64,000 bases of DNA from Marispirochaeta aestuarii (GCF_002087085.1 NZ_MWQY01000018.1:26898-90897); one strand, 5' to 3'; counted from the first letter of the stretch, positions 17,490 to 27,184 are shown. Notes: a model not told the origin generated them from the sequence alone. Numbers and translations: made by a program.

Positions 17490-18323
17490 ATGACAGATCA
17501 ATTTGCCTCCGCCGTATTCTATCTGCTTGCGGCTGTGCTTGTATTCAACATGACCCAGAGAAAGTATCAGGACCTGGGGGAACAGAAACGTTTCGCCAGT
17601 CTTTTTATCGCAGTGGGAATTCTGCTTTTTATGGTGGGACTGCAGATTATCCGGCATTTCGCTCTCCCCCCCGTCAGCTATCTGCCCCTTGGACTGGCCG
17701 TGGCTGCCTACCTGGGGATGCTTCGGGAAAAGATCTTCATCTTTTCGCCCCGCTGCCGGGAATGCGGAAAACGCTTTTCTCTGAAGGAGATCCTCTATAT
17801 CGATTCCCCGGATTGCAGCTGCGGTCCCCGCAGCGTGGATGATATAGACTGGGACACCTGGGAGCCCACCGAACATGCGGTACTCTGCTTTATCGTCTCC
17901 GAAGGCCGGGTGCTGATGATTCATAAAAAAACGGGTCTCGGAAAGGGAAAGATCAACCTCCCCGGGGGACGTATCGAAGCGGGGGAGACCCCCAGAGAAG
18001 CGGCGATACGGGAGACCCGGGAAGAGACAGGTCTTACCCCTCTGGACCCGGAAGAGCGGGTTGAGCTCTCCTTTGTTTTTACCAACGGGTACTCCCTTCA
18101 CGGCAGGGCATTTTTTGCCGCATCCTTCGAGGGCGAGATGACGGAAACCGATGAGGCCGATCCGTTCTGGTGCGATCTGGATAAAATCCCCTGGGACCGC
18201 ATGTGGGAGGATGATCCTCTCTGGATTCCCAGGGCATTGAAAGGAGAAAAGCTCAAAGGGGTATTCGTATTCGATGAAGATACGATGCTGAGCCACAGAA
18301 TTACCAGCCTGGATGGAAAGTGA
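17490..18323 (+). CDS. Membrane-anchored NUDIX hydrolase with zinc-ribbon
   Basis: A 277-residue protein with two N-terminal hydrophobic helices (about 5-22 and 35-70). A cysteine-rich segment, CRECGKRF with CSC about 20 residues later (about 90-115), looks like a zinc ribbon. A NUDIX domain follows (about 128-260). The NUDIX box GGRIEAGETPREAAIRETREETG-type pattern is complete, so it should hydrolyse a nucleoside diphosphate linked to another group. The membrane anchor is uncommon for NUDIX enzymes. It is divergent from the TRAP operon. The substrate is unknown. Confidence 0.85.
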   Translation: MTDQFASAVFYLLAAVLVFNMTQRKYQDLGEQKRFASLFIAVGILLFMVGLQIIRHFALPPVSYLPLGLAVAAYLGMLREKIFIFSPRCRECGKRFSLKEILYIDSPDCSCGPRSVDDIDWDTWEPTEHAVLCFIVSEGRVLMIHKKTGLGKGKINLPGGRIEAGETPREAAIRETREETGLTPLDPEERVELSFVFTNGYSLHGRAFFAASFEGEMTETDEADPFWCDLDKIPWDRMWEDDPLWIPRALKGEKLKGVFVFDEDTMLSHRITSLDGK

Positions 18324-18387
18324 TTATTATTTGATCCTGATACAAAAATTCCCTATGCTATACTTGAGGGGTAAACAGAGGTAGCTG

Positions 18388-18966
18388 ATGTTAGTTGAAG
18401 CCGAAATATGGACAATTGCCAGAACAGACCAGGGCAACGCCGTTCTGGTCCGTCCCATCGGCAGCGAATCCGCTGTTCCGATCTTTATCGGTCAGCTGGA
18501 GGCGCAGTCCATCCTTATCGGGCTTGGAAACGTCCCCATGCCCCGTCCCCTTACCCACGATCTGTTCATTACCCTTTTTTCCATGCTCGGCGCCGAGCTG
18601 CAGCGTATCGAGATAACCGCCCTCAAGGAGGGAACCTTTTACGCCCAGATAATCCTGAGTAAAACGAACGGCGAGGAACTGATTATCGACGCCCGGCCCT
18701 CCGACTCCATCGGAATAGCCGTACGGGCCAAATGTCCAGTCTATATTGACGAATCCGTGGTTGATGAAGCCGGGATTTCCGTATCCGCCGTAAGCACTGG
18801 CAGCGAAGAGGTGGCATCCAACCCCTACGAACAGGAGAAGCGGCGTCTGGAAGAGGAGCTGAACCGGGCCGTGGAGGTCGAAAACTACGAGGAAGCCGCG
18901 AAGATCCGGGACAAGCTGCAAAGACTGTCGGAAACCTTCCCCCAGGGGGATGAAGAAGCAGAGTAG
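18388..18966 (+). CDS. Bifunctional nuclease (BFN/DUF151) domain protein with UVR motif
   Basis: Residues 1-130 form a BFN domain (FIGQLEAQSILIGL; RPSDSIGIAVRAKCPVYIDE), a family with reported DNase and RNase activity in plants and found widely in bacteria. Residues 145-182 form a UVR coiled segment, EKRRLEEELNRAVEVENYEEAAKIRDKL, also found in UvrB, UvrC and McsA where it mediates protein contacts. The CAGAGG site lies just upstream of the ATG. The likely role is nucleic-acid related or stress-linked; the exact activity is not demonstrated in bacteria of this type. Confidence 0.88.
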   Translation: MLVEAEIWTIARTDQGNAVLVRPIGSESAVPIFIGQLEAQSILIGLGNVPMPRPLTHDLFITLFSMLGAELQRIEITALKEGTFYAQIILSKTNGEELIIDARPSDSIGIAVRAKCPVYIDESVVDEAGISVSAVSTGSEEVASNPYEQEKRRLEEELNRAVEVENYEEAAKIRDKLQRLSETFPQGDEEAE

Positions 18967-18998
18967 CTCTCCTACAGGCAGAGCGAAAGGAGGCGATC

Positions 18999-19340
18999 AT
19001 GAGAATTTCACAACTGGACTGGGAAGCGAAGATGTTTCTCGCCGGCTGCATCAAGAGCGCCATCATGGCGGACGGCCGCTTTGGCGATGATGAACTTGCG
19101 GAACTAGAAGAGCTCGAATCTGATCTCCCCTTCCGGGACTTTCCTGCTGCCCTGGAGGAGTTTGAAGCGGTTGTAAAAGACAGCGAATCCTTCTGGGAGA
19201 TGGCGGAGGAGATCCAGAAGAAGGACATTCAGGAGCTGATTCTGTCCATCCTGCGGGAGATCAGTCTGCGGGAGGGTTTTCCTGACGAACATGAACTCGA
19301 ACTTATCAGCGACCTGGAAAGGGTCTGGAATTTCCAGTAG
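18999..19340 (+). CDS. Small acidic helical protein, possibly TerB-like
   Basis: A 113-residue, strongly acidic, all-helical protein with an excellent AAGGAGG site 5 nt before the ATG and a start 32 bp after the BFN gene, so probably in the same operon. The opening helix (FLAGCIKSAIMADGRFGDDEL) resembles the first metal-binding helix pair of TerB-like proteins. That resemblance is weak and no function can be assigned. Confidence 0.6.
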   Translation: MRISQLDWEAKMFLAGCIKSAIMADGRFGDDELAELEELESDLPFRDFPAALEEFEAVVKDSESFWEMAEEIQKKDIQELILSILREISLREGFPDEHELELISDLERVWNFQ

Positions 19341-19823
19341 TCAGGCGCTTATGGCATACCCGCTGCCTATGGTATCCAGCGCTCCGTGGAGGAGGACCCG
19401 GGCAATATGCCCTTCGCTGTTGATTATCCGCTCCCGAAAGGCTGCCAGGTGCAGGTACCGGGAAAGCACCGCAAGCATATGAAGATACACTCCCTGCATG
19501 GAAGGCGGATTGGCCGCCACAAACAGAAGACGCACAGGCTCACCGTCGTAGGAACCGTATTCAATACCATGCATGGATATTCCGAGGCACAGAAAAATAT
19601 CCGTCAGACTCTGCAGTTTTCCGTGGGCCATGGCGACGCCATGCCCGATACCCGTATTTCCCTCGAGTTCCCTGCGAAGGACTGCCTCCTTGAGACCATG
19701 TATCCGGTCCAGGGTCCGCAGCATGCTGATCCCTGCAAAGAGTTCGTCAAAGGCTTCCTGCTTGGTTTCGGCCCGAAGGGGAACAAGTACCGACGAAGGG
19801 GGGAGGAGGTGATGGTAGTCCAT
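19341..19823 (-). CDS. PTS EIIA-like protein (PtsN/fructose type)
   Basis: A 160-residue EIIA domain of the fructose/nitrogen-PTS class, with the phospho-acceptor His in GNTGIGHGVAMAHG. No EIIB or EIIC gene is close, so a regulatory PtsN-like role is likelier than sugar uptake. The frame is open to 19892, but the ATG at 19823 (MDYHHLL) has GGAGG about 8 nt upstream and fits family length. It converges on the small acidic ORF, with no gap. Confidence 0.82.
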   Translation of the reverse strand: MDYHHLLPPSSVLVPLRAETKQEAFDELFAGISMLRTLDRIHGLKEAVLRRELEGNTGIGHGVAMAHGKLQSLTDIFLCLGISMHGIEYGSYDGEPVRLLFVAANPPSMQGVYLHMLAVLSRYLHLAAFRERIINSEGHIARVLLHGALDTIGSGYAISA

Positions 19824-19916
19824 GGCTGAATCCTCCATACCTCTAGTATCGTCCGTTTTGTACCAGCTTCTTACGCTTAAATATAGAAACAACTACACGT
19901 AAACAGGATCAGGAAG

Positions 19917-20966
19917 ATGAGCAGCGAAGATCGGAGCTTAGAACAGATAAAGGCCGGGTACGAAAAAAAGATTTCCGATCTTAAAAAGCTTATACGCATA
20001 AGCCGGGATTTTAACGCAACCCTGGAGTTTCCAATCCTGATCGAGTCGATTCTCTTCGTCTTTATGGGACATCTGCGGCTTCTTCAGGTGGGCCTTTTTA
20101 TTCGGGACCAGTTTGACCAGGGAGATCTGAGTCTCTACCGGAATTACCGGGGCTTTCAGATTGACCACCGCGTTGACTATACCCTGAAGGGAAAATCTCC
20201 CTTTATGCAACTGGTGCAGGAGCAGGCCTGTCCCTGTACCCTTGAAGAACTCAGCACCCTTCTGCCCGCCGGAGAGGATAGCCTCACCGTTCTCGAAAAG
20301 CTGACCCCCGGACTGATTGTACCCCTGACAGCCAAAAATACGGTAATGGGTATCCTGGTCCTGGGACAGGGGACATCCCCGGGGTTAATCTCCCCGGAAA
20401 TTCTGGAACAGATACGGATTATCGGCCCCTTTGCGGCCATGGCAATCTACAACGCCCTGCTCTACGAAATGGCCATTACCGACATGATGACCAAACTAAG
20501 GCTGCGCCACTATTTTCTCTCCTCCATGAACGAGGCCTTTGAAAAGGCCTGCAGGAACAAGAGCAGTCTGTCGCTTCTGTTTCTGGACATAGATCATTTC
20601 AAGGCCTTCAATGACTCCCATGGTCACAGCTGCGGGGATTTTGTGCTGATCAAGGTGGCTGACCTGATCCGGGGCAGTATACGACGGGGGGATATTGCCG
20701 CCCGCTACGGAGGAGAGGAATTTACCGTTCTTCTGCCGGATACGGACAGTAAAATGGCCCTTCTTGTTGCCGAGAGAATCCGCAGAAAAATCAGCCAGGA
20801 AGACTTCGCATATGAAGGGGAAACCGTCAAAACCACGATTTCCATCGGTGTTGCGGAGCTTGAGACTGAACGGGATTTTACCAGCGAATCCCTTATCAAA
20901 CGCGCCGATACAGCCCTCTACCAGGCCAAGGAACAGGGTCGGAACCAGGTTGTACTGGCACAGTAA
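19917..20966 (+). CDS. GAF-GGDEF diguanylate cyclase
   Basis: Makes cyclic di-GMP from two GTP. The N-terminal half (about 20-180) looks like a GAF sensor domain behind a short coiled coil. The GGDEF domain (about 185-349) has the active-site motif RYGGEEF and the FLDIDHFKAFND segment. There is no RxxD inhibitory site at the usual position. No membrane segment is evident, so it is a cytoplasmic sensor-cyclase. Confidence 0.92.
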   Translation: MSSEDRSLEQIKAGYEKKISDLKKLIRISRDFNATLEFPILIESILFVFMGHLRLLQVGLFIRDQFDQGDLSLYRNYRGFQIDHRVDYTLKGKSPFMQLVQEQACPCTLEELSTLLPAGEDSLTVLEKLTPGLIVPLTAKNTVMGILVLGQGTSPGLISPEILEQIRIIGPFAAMAIYNALLYEMAITDMMTKLRLRHYFLSSMNEAFEKACRNKSSLSLLFLDIDHFKAFNDSHGHSCGDFVLIKVADLIRGSIRRGDIAARYGGEEFTVLLPDTDSKMALLVAERIRRKISQEDFAYEGETVKTTISIGVAELETERDFTSESLIKRADTALYQAKEQGRNQVVLAQ

Positions 20967-20987
20967 TTCAACACTTCAGGAGAAACC

Positions 20988-21275
20988 ATGGCCAGACTGA
21001 CCGTACAGCCGGAAAACAGGAGCTATCCCCTGTCTGCGACAGTGTCCCTGCTGAATACCCTTCTCAGGAACAGCCATCCGATTCAGCACAAATGCGGAGG
21101 CAAAACCCAGTGCGGAACCTGCAGGATTCGCATACTGGAAGGTTCCCGCTTCCTGAATCCCGTGGGAGAAAACGAGCTCAACAGGCTGGGGCAGGAAAAC
21201 CTGGCCGCCGGCCTGCGTCTCGCCTGTCAAACCTTTGCCTACGGGGATGTCAGCATCGAGATCCCGAAGGATTAG
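20988..21275 (+). CDS. 2Fe-2S ferredoxin
   Basis: A 95-residue plant-type ferredoxin. The iron-sulfur ligands are the Cys residues in CGGKTQCGTC plus the later Cys in LACQTF. It starts 21 bp after the diguanylate cyclase with AGGAG 5 nt upstream. Its stop overlaps the stop of the convergent dipeptidase gene by 4 bp. The redox partner is unknown. Confidence 0.9.
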   Translation: MARLTVQPENRSYPLSATVSLLNTLLRNSHPIQHKCGGKTQCGTCRIRILEGSRFLNPVGENELNRLGQENLAAGLRLACQTFAYGDVSIEIPKD

Positions 21276-22717
21276 AGCCGGGCCAGGAGTTCCTTCAGGA
21301 AGGACCAGAAGGCTTCCGTTGAGGGAATACTGACCCTCTCGTCCGGGCTGTGGGCCCCTTCAAGGTCCGGTCCGAAGGATACCATGTCCATGCCGGGTAC
21401 CTTGTCGGCGATCACTCCGCACTCGAGCCCCGCGTGTACCGCGGTCAGGTGGGGTTCCTTTTTCCGGACCTCCCGGTATACCTCGGCGGCAAAGCGCAGC
21501 AGAGGAGAGTCCGGATTCGGTTCCCAGGAGGGATACTCGCTCTCGTACTCCACGGTGCAGCCCATGAGTTCCAGCTGTGCCTTTACCCTGCGGCTGATAA
21601 TATCCCGCTTGTAGCCGGCGGCTGAACGCTGACTTGTCAGCACGTAAAGCTTCTTATCATCCATGGTGACAGCCGCAAGATTGGTGGAGGTCTCCACCAT
21701 TCCCGGCACAACCGTACTCATCTCCTGGGACCCGTGGGGCATGGCAAGGAGCCCCCGGATTATCCGGATTCCGTCCTTCAGGACCCGGGAAGGCTTCTCC
21801 TTCAGCTCTTCCACAACAACCCGTACGGGCTTGTCCTCGGTGTAGAGTCCGCGGGCATCCACTTCCACCTTCGCCGCAGCCTCTTTCAGCCGCGGAATAT
21901 CCCCGGGGGCCAGGGCAAGAATAAACTCCGCCTCCCGGGGAATCGCGTTGTGCTTTCCGCCGCCCCTGAGCGAGACAATCTCCATGGATTCTGCCTCGGC
22001 AGAACAGATGGCCAGCGCCCCGAGCTGAAGGGCGTTTCCCAGGCGCCGATGAATCTCTCCCCCGGAGTGTCCCCCGGAGAGCCCTTCCACCCGAAGTCGC
22101 AGCATCCGGCTGCCGGATCGGGGAGATGCAAAGGAGGGCACCAGGCTTCCCGAGGTGTTCCTGCCCCCGGCGCAGCCGAAGTAGAAGACCCCCTCCTCCT
22201 CGGAGTCCAGATTGATAAGGCGACGGCCCTCGATCAGGTCGGGGGTAATCGCCATGGCCCCGTTCAGGCCGGTCTCCTCGTCGACGGTAAAAAGTGCTTC
22301 CAGGGAAGGATGCTTCAGATCCGGATTGTCCAGCACCGCCAGAGCAGCTGCCACGCCGATGCCGTTGTCCGCCCCCAGGGTCGTGCCGTCCGCCCGGAGC
22401 CAGTCTCCGTCTATTACGGGCCGGATGGGGTCTTGTTCAAAATCGTGGACGGTCCCGTCGTTTTTTTCGCACACCATGTCTATATGTCCCTGAAGCACCA
22501 CCGGGGGATGATCCTCGTAGCCCGGAGAGGCGGGCTTTTTTATAATGACATTCCCCGCCGCATCGATACGGACAGGGAGTTTCCGCTCCTGTGCAAAGGA
22601 GCGGATATATTGCGCCAGGGCCGCCTCGTTTCCGGAGCCATGGGGAATCGCGAGCATCTCTTCAAAGAATTTCCACAGCGGAGCAGTACAGCCTGCTCCT
22701 TCGTTCAGTACAGCCAT
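21272..22717 (-). CDS. pepD: Aminoacyl-histidine dipeptidase (M20 family, PepD type)
   Basis: A 481-residue zinc-dependent dipeptidase that cleaves Xaa-His and other dipeptides. The metal ligands appear in order: His in VLQGHIDMVCEKN, Asp in TLGADNGIGVAAAL, the catalytic Glu pair in DEETGLNGA and a late His in GAHSPDERVS. The length is right for PepD. The ATG has GGAGGA 6 nt upstream. Confidence 0.93.
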   Translation of the reverse strand: MAVLNEGAGCTAPLWKFFEEMLAIPHGSGNEAALAQYIRSFAQERKLPVRIDAAGNVIIKKPASPGYEDHPPVVLQGHIDMVCEKNDGTVHDFEQDPIRPVIDGDWLRADGTTLGADNGIGVAAALAVLDNPDLKHPSLEALFTVDEETGLNGAMAITPDLIEGRRLINLDSEEEGVFYFGCAGGRNTSGSLVPSFASPRSGSRMLRLRVEGLSGGHSGGEIHRRLGNALQLGALAICSAEAESMEIVSLRGGGKHNAIPREAEFILALAPGDIPRLKEAAAKVEVDARGLYTEDKPVRVVVEELKEKPSRVLKDGIRIIRGLLAMPHGSQEMSTVVPGMVETSTNLAAVTMDDKKLYVLTSQRSAAGYKRDIISRRVKAQLELMGCTVEYESEYPSWEPNPDSPLLRFAAEVYREVRKKEPHLTAVHAGLECGVIADKVPGMDMVSFGPDLEGAHSPDERVSIPSTEAFWSFLKELLARL

Positions 22718-22825
22718 TCATCTTCCTCCAGTCAAATCCGTATCCTACCATGCATGCCTCATTGTGCCCATACGGAAGTTTTGTGCTTGACGTATTCCCC
22801 GCTTAGCCGTAAGGTTTTCTACACT

Positions 22826-23929
22826 ATGCAGCGCACTATCTTAAGCATTACCACCGATCCCATCGACACGGAAGAGCTGATCTCCGTTCTTGACAGTGTC
22901 GGTCTGGGCAGTTTCCGTATCATCAGCGCCGCTTCCATGGAAGAGGCGGAGCCTCACTTTTATGTACAGGAAATCTATCTGGTAATTGCGGACGAGCGCG
23001 TTCCCCAGGCGCTCGAAGTCCTGCAGGAGATGAAGCAGGACGAAATGTTCGCCCATGTCCCGATTCTGCTGCTCATCGAAAAGAGGACCAAGGAGCGCAT
23101 ACAGGCGGCCTTCCGGATGGGCTTTGATACCTGCGTGGCCCTGCAGGAGGTCTCCGCCCTGCTTGCACACCAGGCCATACCGCTTATCCGCAACCACCTG
23201 AACAACGACGATACCATGGAGAAGATTTCCGTCCTTCAGGAAAAGGCCATTCAGGATTTCATACTCCTCGATCTCATCAAGGATTACATTCCCCGGACAA
23301 TCTGGAATGTCGCCAAAGAGTACGCTCACGAACAGCGGATTGAAATCCCCGAGGAAGAGCGGATCCTTACCATCGTATTCGGGGACATCAAGGATTTTAC
23401 CCCCCGAACTCAGAGAATGGAACCGAAAAATGTTATCCGTTACCTGAACAGCGCCTTCGACGTTGTCGCCCGCCTGGTATACGCCCATGACGGAGACATC
23501 GACAAATACATCGGGGACGCCTTTCTCGCGGTCTTCAACGATCCGGAAAAGGCCGTTGCCTCCATGCTCAGAATCCAGAAGGAGTTCGAGAAACTCAACA
23601 GTGAGCGCTCTTCCCGGGGCGAAGACACCATCGTATTCCGGGTGGGTATCCACACCGGACCGGTGATCCGGGGCAACGTGGGGGGAAACCAGCGCTTCGA
23701 CAATACCCTTATCGGAGACACCGTCAACACCGCCGCGCGCCTCGAGGCTATAGCCCCTCCCGGAGGAATCCTGATTTCCGAGGCAACCCGCAGAGAACTG
23801 GGGCTGGAGCTGCCCGAGGCTTGCGGCCGGACGGAAAACCTGAAAGGCCGGGTCGGCGACGAGAAGGTCTGGGAGATCTACAAACACCTGAAAGACTCCT
23901 CCTTAGCCAATGAACCTGCTGCTCTGTGA
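22826..23929 (+). CDS. Class III adenylate/guanylate cyclase with N-terminal receiver-like domain
   Basis: A 367-residue protein. Residues 1-135 form a receiver-like domain (LVIADERVP around the usual phospho-site; GFDTCVALQ near the end) that may be degenerate. The catalytic domain (about 175-345) has both metal-binding Asp motifs (IVFGDIKDFT and YIGDAFLAVF), a Lys in DKYIGD, and Asp, Asn and Arg in IGDTVNTAARLEA, so it should be active. Lys and Asp at the base-selecting positions favour ATP. The reading frame stays open about 1.1 kb upstream over pepD, but that is shadow; the start at 22826 follows TTGACG and TAAGGT with 17 nt between, leaving almost no leader. Confidence 0.87.
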   Translation: MQRTILSITTDPIDTEELISVLDSVGLGSFRIISAASMEEAEPHFYVQEIYLVIADERVPQALEVLQEMKQDEMFAHVPILLLIEKRTKERIQAAFRMGFDTCVALQEVSALLAHQAIPLIRNHLNNDDTMEKISVLQEKAIQDFILLDLIKDYIPRTIWNVAKEYAHEQRIEIPEEERILTIVFGDIKDFTPRTQRMEPKNVIRYLNSAFDVVARLVYAHDGDIDKYIGDAFLAVFNDPEKAVASMLRIQKEFEKLNSERSSRGEDTIVFRVGIHTGPVIRGNVGGNQRFDNTLIGDTVNTAARLEAIAPPGGILISEATRRELGLELPEACGRTENLKGRVGDEKVWEIYKHLKDSSLANEPAAL

Positions 23930-24617
23930 ACCTGACGAGGTCGACTCCGGCGGACAGGCGGAACTGAAGGGTCCCCGGGCGGAACACCTGAGAAAAATTC
24001 TCAGGCTCAAAGCGGGGGACTCCGTCGCCGCAGGGATCATCGGTCAGGGGACAGGGAAAGGACGCATCGAAAGTCTCAGCCCCGGATACGCCCTCCTCAC
24101 CATACACGTTACGGATCCGCCCGAACCTCTCTATCCCTTGAGCCTTGCCGTCGGCATGGTCCGCCCCATCCAGACCAGACGCATACTGAAAACCGCCGCC
24201 TCCTTCGGCATCCGGGAAATCTGCTTCGTACCCACCGCCCTGGGGGAAGCCTCCTATCGGGAGGCGAAAATCTGGGACAGCTACCGGGACTTCCTGGTGG
24301 AAGGAGCCTCCCAGGGAGGAATATGCTCCCTGCCGGAGGTCCTTCGCTTCGCTTCCCTGGAAGAGTTTCTGGAAGAGACACGCCGCCGTGACGGGCGCAT
24401 CCTCTTTGACCTTGCTGATACAGCTGCCGCCCCCCCGGAGAAGAGCAGGGAGGCGCTAATACTGATAGGTTCGGAACGGGGATGGACGGGGAAGGAACAT
24501 CGCGAAATACTGGATGCGGGCTTTCAGCTCCGGGGTCTTGGCAGACGCATCCTGACCACAGAAACCGCCTGTACCGCAGCGACGGCCCTTACGCTGCGGG
24601 AACTCGGCCTTTTTTGA
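23910..24617 (+). CDS. rsmE: 16S rRNA m3U1498 methyltransferase
   Basis: Methylates N3 of U1498 in 16S rRNA. It has an N-terminal PUA-like domain and a SPOUT knot. Diagnostic segments are RPIQTRRILKTAASFGI, LIGSERGWTGKE and LGRRILTTETACTAA, the last forming the knot that binds AdoMet. At 235 residues it is full length. The start overlaps the end of the cyclase gene by 20 bp, which suggests translational coupling, and its end overlaps the convergent feoB by 29 bp. Confidence 0.93.
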   Translation: MNLLLCEPDEVDSGGQAELKGPRAEHLRKILRLKAGDSVAAGIIGQGTGKGRIESLSPGYALLTIHVTDPPEPLYPLSLAVGMVRPIQTRRILKTAASFGIREICFVPTALGEASYREAKIWDSYRDFLVEGASQGGICSLPEVLRFASLEEFLEETRRRDGRILFDLADTAAAPPEKSREALILIGSERGWTGKEHREILDAGFQLRGLGRRILTTETACTAATALTLRELGLF

Positions 24618-26832
24618 GCCCCATAAGATAGAGAAAGAGGTAGAGGCCCCCGAAAAAGAGGACCGGCGCCGCCATCCAGGCAAACTGATGCCCCTCTGCC
24701 GCCTGGTAGAAGAGGGTTGCCACAATCCAGGCCATCAGAGTGTGGTAGGTAACGAAGAGTACCGTGTAGGGTCCGCCGATCTCCCTGACCACCGTGGCGA
24801 CCACCGCAAGACAGGGAAAATAGACCAGAACGAAGAGCAGATAGGCATAGGCCTGGGCGGGGGTAAAGTGCTGCCTGAGAAGCTGAAAACTTCTGGGGTC
24901 CTCTTCCGCCTCGTCACCAAAGCCCAGGGCTGCAGCCAGCCCGGCGGGAATGGAGAGCAGGGAATCCCGGATTCCCGAAACAAGGGAAAAGCCTTCATCC
25001 TCCTCACCTTCTGCCGGATTTTCCGAGGATTCGCTAAGCTGGGAATAGAGGCCGTTGATTGTTCCTACAATCGATTCCTTGGCGAACATACCGGTAAAGA
25101 GTCCCACCGCGGCGGGCCAGTTGTCCCGCTCGACCCCCATGGGAGCAAAAACCGGCGTCAGGCCCTTGCCCATCAGGGCCATGACGGAGTTTTCGTTGTC
25201 CTGATTGCCGATGCTGCCGTCAAGGCCAAAGCTGCTCAGGAAACCCAGGACCAGTACCGCCAGAATAATCACCTTTCCTGCCCGGAAGATAAAATCCTTC
25301 AGCCGCAGCCAGGTGTGCAACATGATGTGTCGAAAGCGCGGAGCATGGTAGGAGGGGAGCTCCATGATCAGGTGGCTTGTCTCTCCCCGGAAGGCGGTGG
25401 TCCGGAAGATCAGCCCGGTAAGAATCGCCAGGACAATACCGATCAGATAGAGGGAAAACACCACGAGTCCCGCCTGTTCTCCGAAGAAGGCCGCCGCAAA
25501 GAGGGCGTAGACCGGCAGCCGCGCCCCGCAGGACATCAGGGGAGACATGAAGATAGTCATAATGCGGTCTTTTCTGGAATCCAGGGTACGGGTCGCCAGG
25601 ATCGCCGGCACCGTACAGCCGAAGCCCACCAGCATGGGAACAAAGGCCTTTCCCGGTAGGCCTATCCAGCGCATAAAACGGTCCATAATAAAGGCCGCCC
25701 GGGACATGTAGCCGGAATCCTCGAGCAGGGAGAGCATGAGAAAGAGAAAAAAGATAACCGGAATAAAGGTCGCCACCGTCTGAATACCCGCGCCGATTCC
25801 GTCCGCCAGCAGGGCGATGAGAAAACCAGGGGTGCCGAGGGTCCGCAGCAGCAGACCGAAGCCGTCGACAAAGATTGTGCCGGTAAGAATATCGAAGAAA
25901 TCGATAAAGGCCCCGCCCAGGGATATGGAGAGCCAGAAGACCAGATACATGGCGACTGCGAAGAGAGGAACCCCGAGAACGGGATTCATGACAACCCTGT
26001 CGATCTTTTCGGTCATGCTCTCCCGGGTGATTGTTCTGGTAACAACCTCCCGTACCACACCGCGGATCAGTCCGTAGCGGGCGTTGGCCACCACCACGTC
26101 CGGCCGGTCCTTCAGGATGCCCGAAACCCGGAGAATCTCCGCTTCCAGCTCCTCCCGGGTAAACCAGCCCTCCCGCAGTATTTCAGGAGTTACGGTTTCA
26201 TCCTCTTCCAGGAGTTTAACCGCCGTCCAGCGGGGCCGGGGATGCTCGGGGTCGGCCCTTTTTATCCGCTCCATCATCGAAGCCAGGAGGTCCTCGATCT
26301 CGTTGGGATAGCGTACCAGTTTCTGGGGGACCCGGGGAGGTTTCTCCAGGGATGAGCGCACAGCCCGCATGACCTCCGCGGCGGCGTCCGGACGTGTAGC
26401 CGAAACCTCCACGGCGGGATACTGAAGATGGGTGCTCAGATGCCCCACGTCCACATTCAGGCCCTGTTCACTGGCCAGGTCGTGCATGTTCAATACCATC
26501 AGGCTCGGGATCCCCATCTCCATGAGCTGGGTGGTCAGGTAGAGGTTCCGCTCCAGGTTGGTGGAATCCAGGATATTCACCGCCAGGTCGTACTCACCGG
26601 CAAGCAGAAAGTCCCGGGCCACCCGTTCGTCCTCGGTTTTTGCCGAAAGACCGTAAATACCCGGCAGATCGACAATTCGGAAGCTGTCGTCCCCCTCCCT
26701 GCGGTGGCCCTCGACCAGATCCACCGTAACTCCCGGCCAGTTTCCGATCCGCTGGGAACTGCCGGTGAGGGCGTTAAAAAGAGTCGTCTTGCCGCTGTTC
26801 GGGTTTCCCACCAGGGCTATCGTATATTTCAT
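24589..26832 (-). CDS. feoB: Ferrous iron transport protein B
   Basis: Inner-membrane Fe(II) transporter with an N-terminal G domain. G1 GNPNSGKT (8-15), G3 DLPGIYGLS and G4 NMHD are present, followed by a helical GDI-like region and about ten membrane helices including the Cys in GFGCTVPAI and CGARLPVY. At 747 residues it is full length. The ATG has AGGAAG upstream and lies 29 bp after feoA. No feoC is seen. Confidence 0.96.
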   Translation of the reverse strand: MKYTIALVGNPNSGKTTLFNALTGSSQRIGNWPGVTVDLVEGHRREGDDSFRIVDLPGIYGLSAKTEDERVARDFLLAGEYDLAVNILDSTNLERNLYLTTQLMEMGIPSLMVLNMHDLASEQGLNVDVGHLSTHLQYPAVEVSATRPDAAAEVMRAVRSSLEKPPRVPQKLVRYPNEIEDLLASMMERIKRADPEHPRPRWTAVKLLEEDETVTPEILREGWFTREELEAEILRVSGILKDRPDVVVANARYGLIRGVVREVVTRTITRESMTEKIDRVVMNPVLGVPLFAVAMYLVFWLSISLGGAFIDFFDILTGTIFVDGFGLLLRTLGTPGFLIALLADGIGAGIQTVATFIPVIFFLFLMLSLLEDSGYMSRAAFIMDRFMRWIGLPGKAFVPMLVGFGCTVPAILATRTLDSRKDRIMTIFMSPLMSCGARLPVYALFAAAFFGEQAGLVVFSLYLIGIVLAILTGLIFRTTAFRGETSHLIMELPSYHAPRFRHIMLHTWLRLKDFIFRAGKVIILAVLVLGFLSSFGLDGSIGNQDNENSVMALMGKGLTPVFAPMGVERDNWPAAVGLFTGMFAKESIVGTINGLYSQLSESSENPAEGEEDEGFSLVSGIRDSLLSIPAGLAAALGFGDEAEEDPRSFQLLRQHFTPAQAYAYLLFVLVYFPCLAVVATVVREIGGPYTVLFVTYHTLMAWIVATLFYQAAEGHQFAWMAAPVLFFGGLYLFLYLMGLKKGRVPAA

Positions 26833-26861
26833 TATCTTCCTGTCCCCTTGATTCGGGTTCG

Positions 26862-27149
26862 TTAATTCTGTTCCTCCGGCGGGTCTTCAGAAGACGAGAG
26901 GCTTACGAGTATGTGTCGAACGATACCATGGCCCAGCATGATCTTTGAGGTTTTTACCATAAGCACATGGGGCATCCCCCTGCCGCCGCGGATTACCCGG
27001 ATCTTCTCGCCGGGGACAACCCCCAGATCGAGCAGACGCTGCCGCATTCCCCTTCCGCCCCGCAGGGATCGTATACGAACCTCTGCTCCGGGAGGAACAT
27101 CTGCAAGAGAAATGAGCTGATGGTCAGGGTGATTGATACCGGATTCCAT
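26862..27149 (-). CDS. feoA: Ferrous iron transport protein A
   Basis: A 95-residue SH3-like protein that supports FeoB. The core DVPPGAEVRIRSLRGG, RQRLLDLGVVPGEKIRV and ILVSLSSSE are typical of the family. It is the first gene of the feoAB operon behind a good sigma-70-like promoter. The start has a weak ribosome site. Confidence 0.92.
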   Translation of the reverse strand: MESGINHPDHQLISLADVPPGAEVRIRSLRGGRGMRQRLLDLGVVPGEKIRVIRGGRGMPHVLMVKTSKIMLGHGIVRHILVSLSSSEDPPEEQN

Positions 27150-27184
27150 AAAATTAGGCCCGCCTATCTTGATTCGGATATGCT

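Noticed and set aside
21734..22825. Long N-terminal extension of the class III cyclase
   Set aside because: It is the antisense shadow of pepD; the cyclase start at 22826 begins the receiver-like domain.
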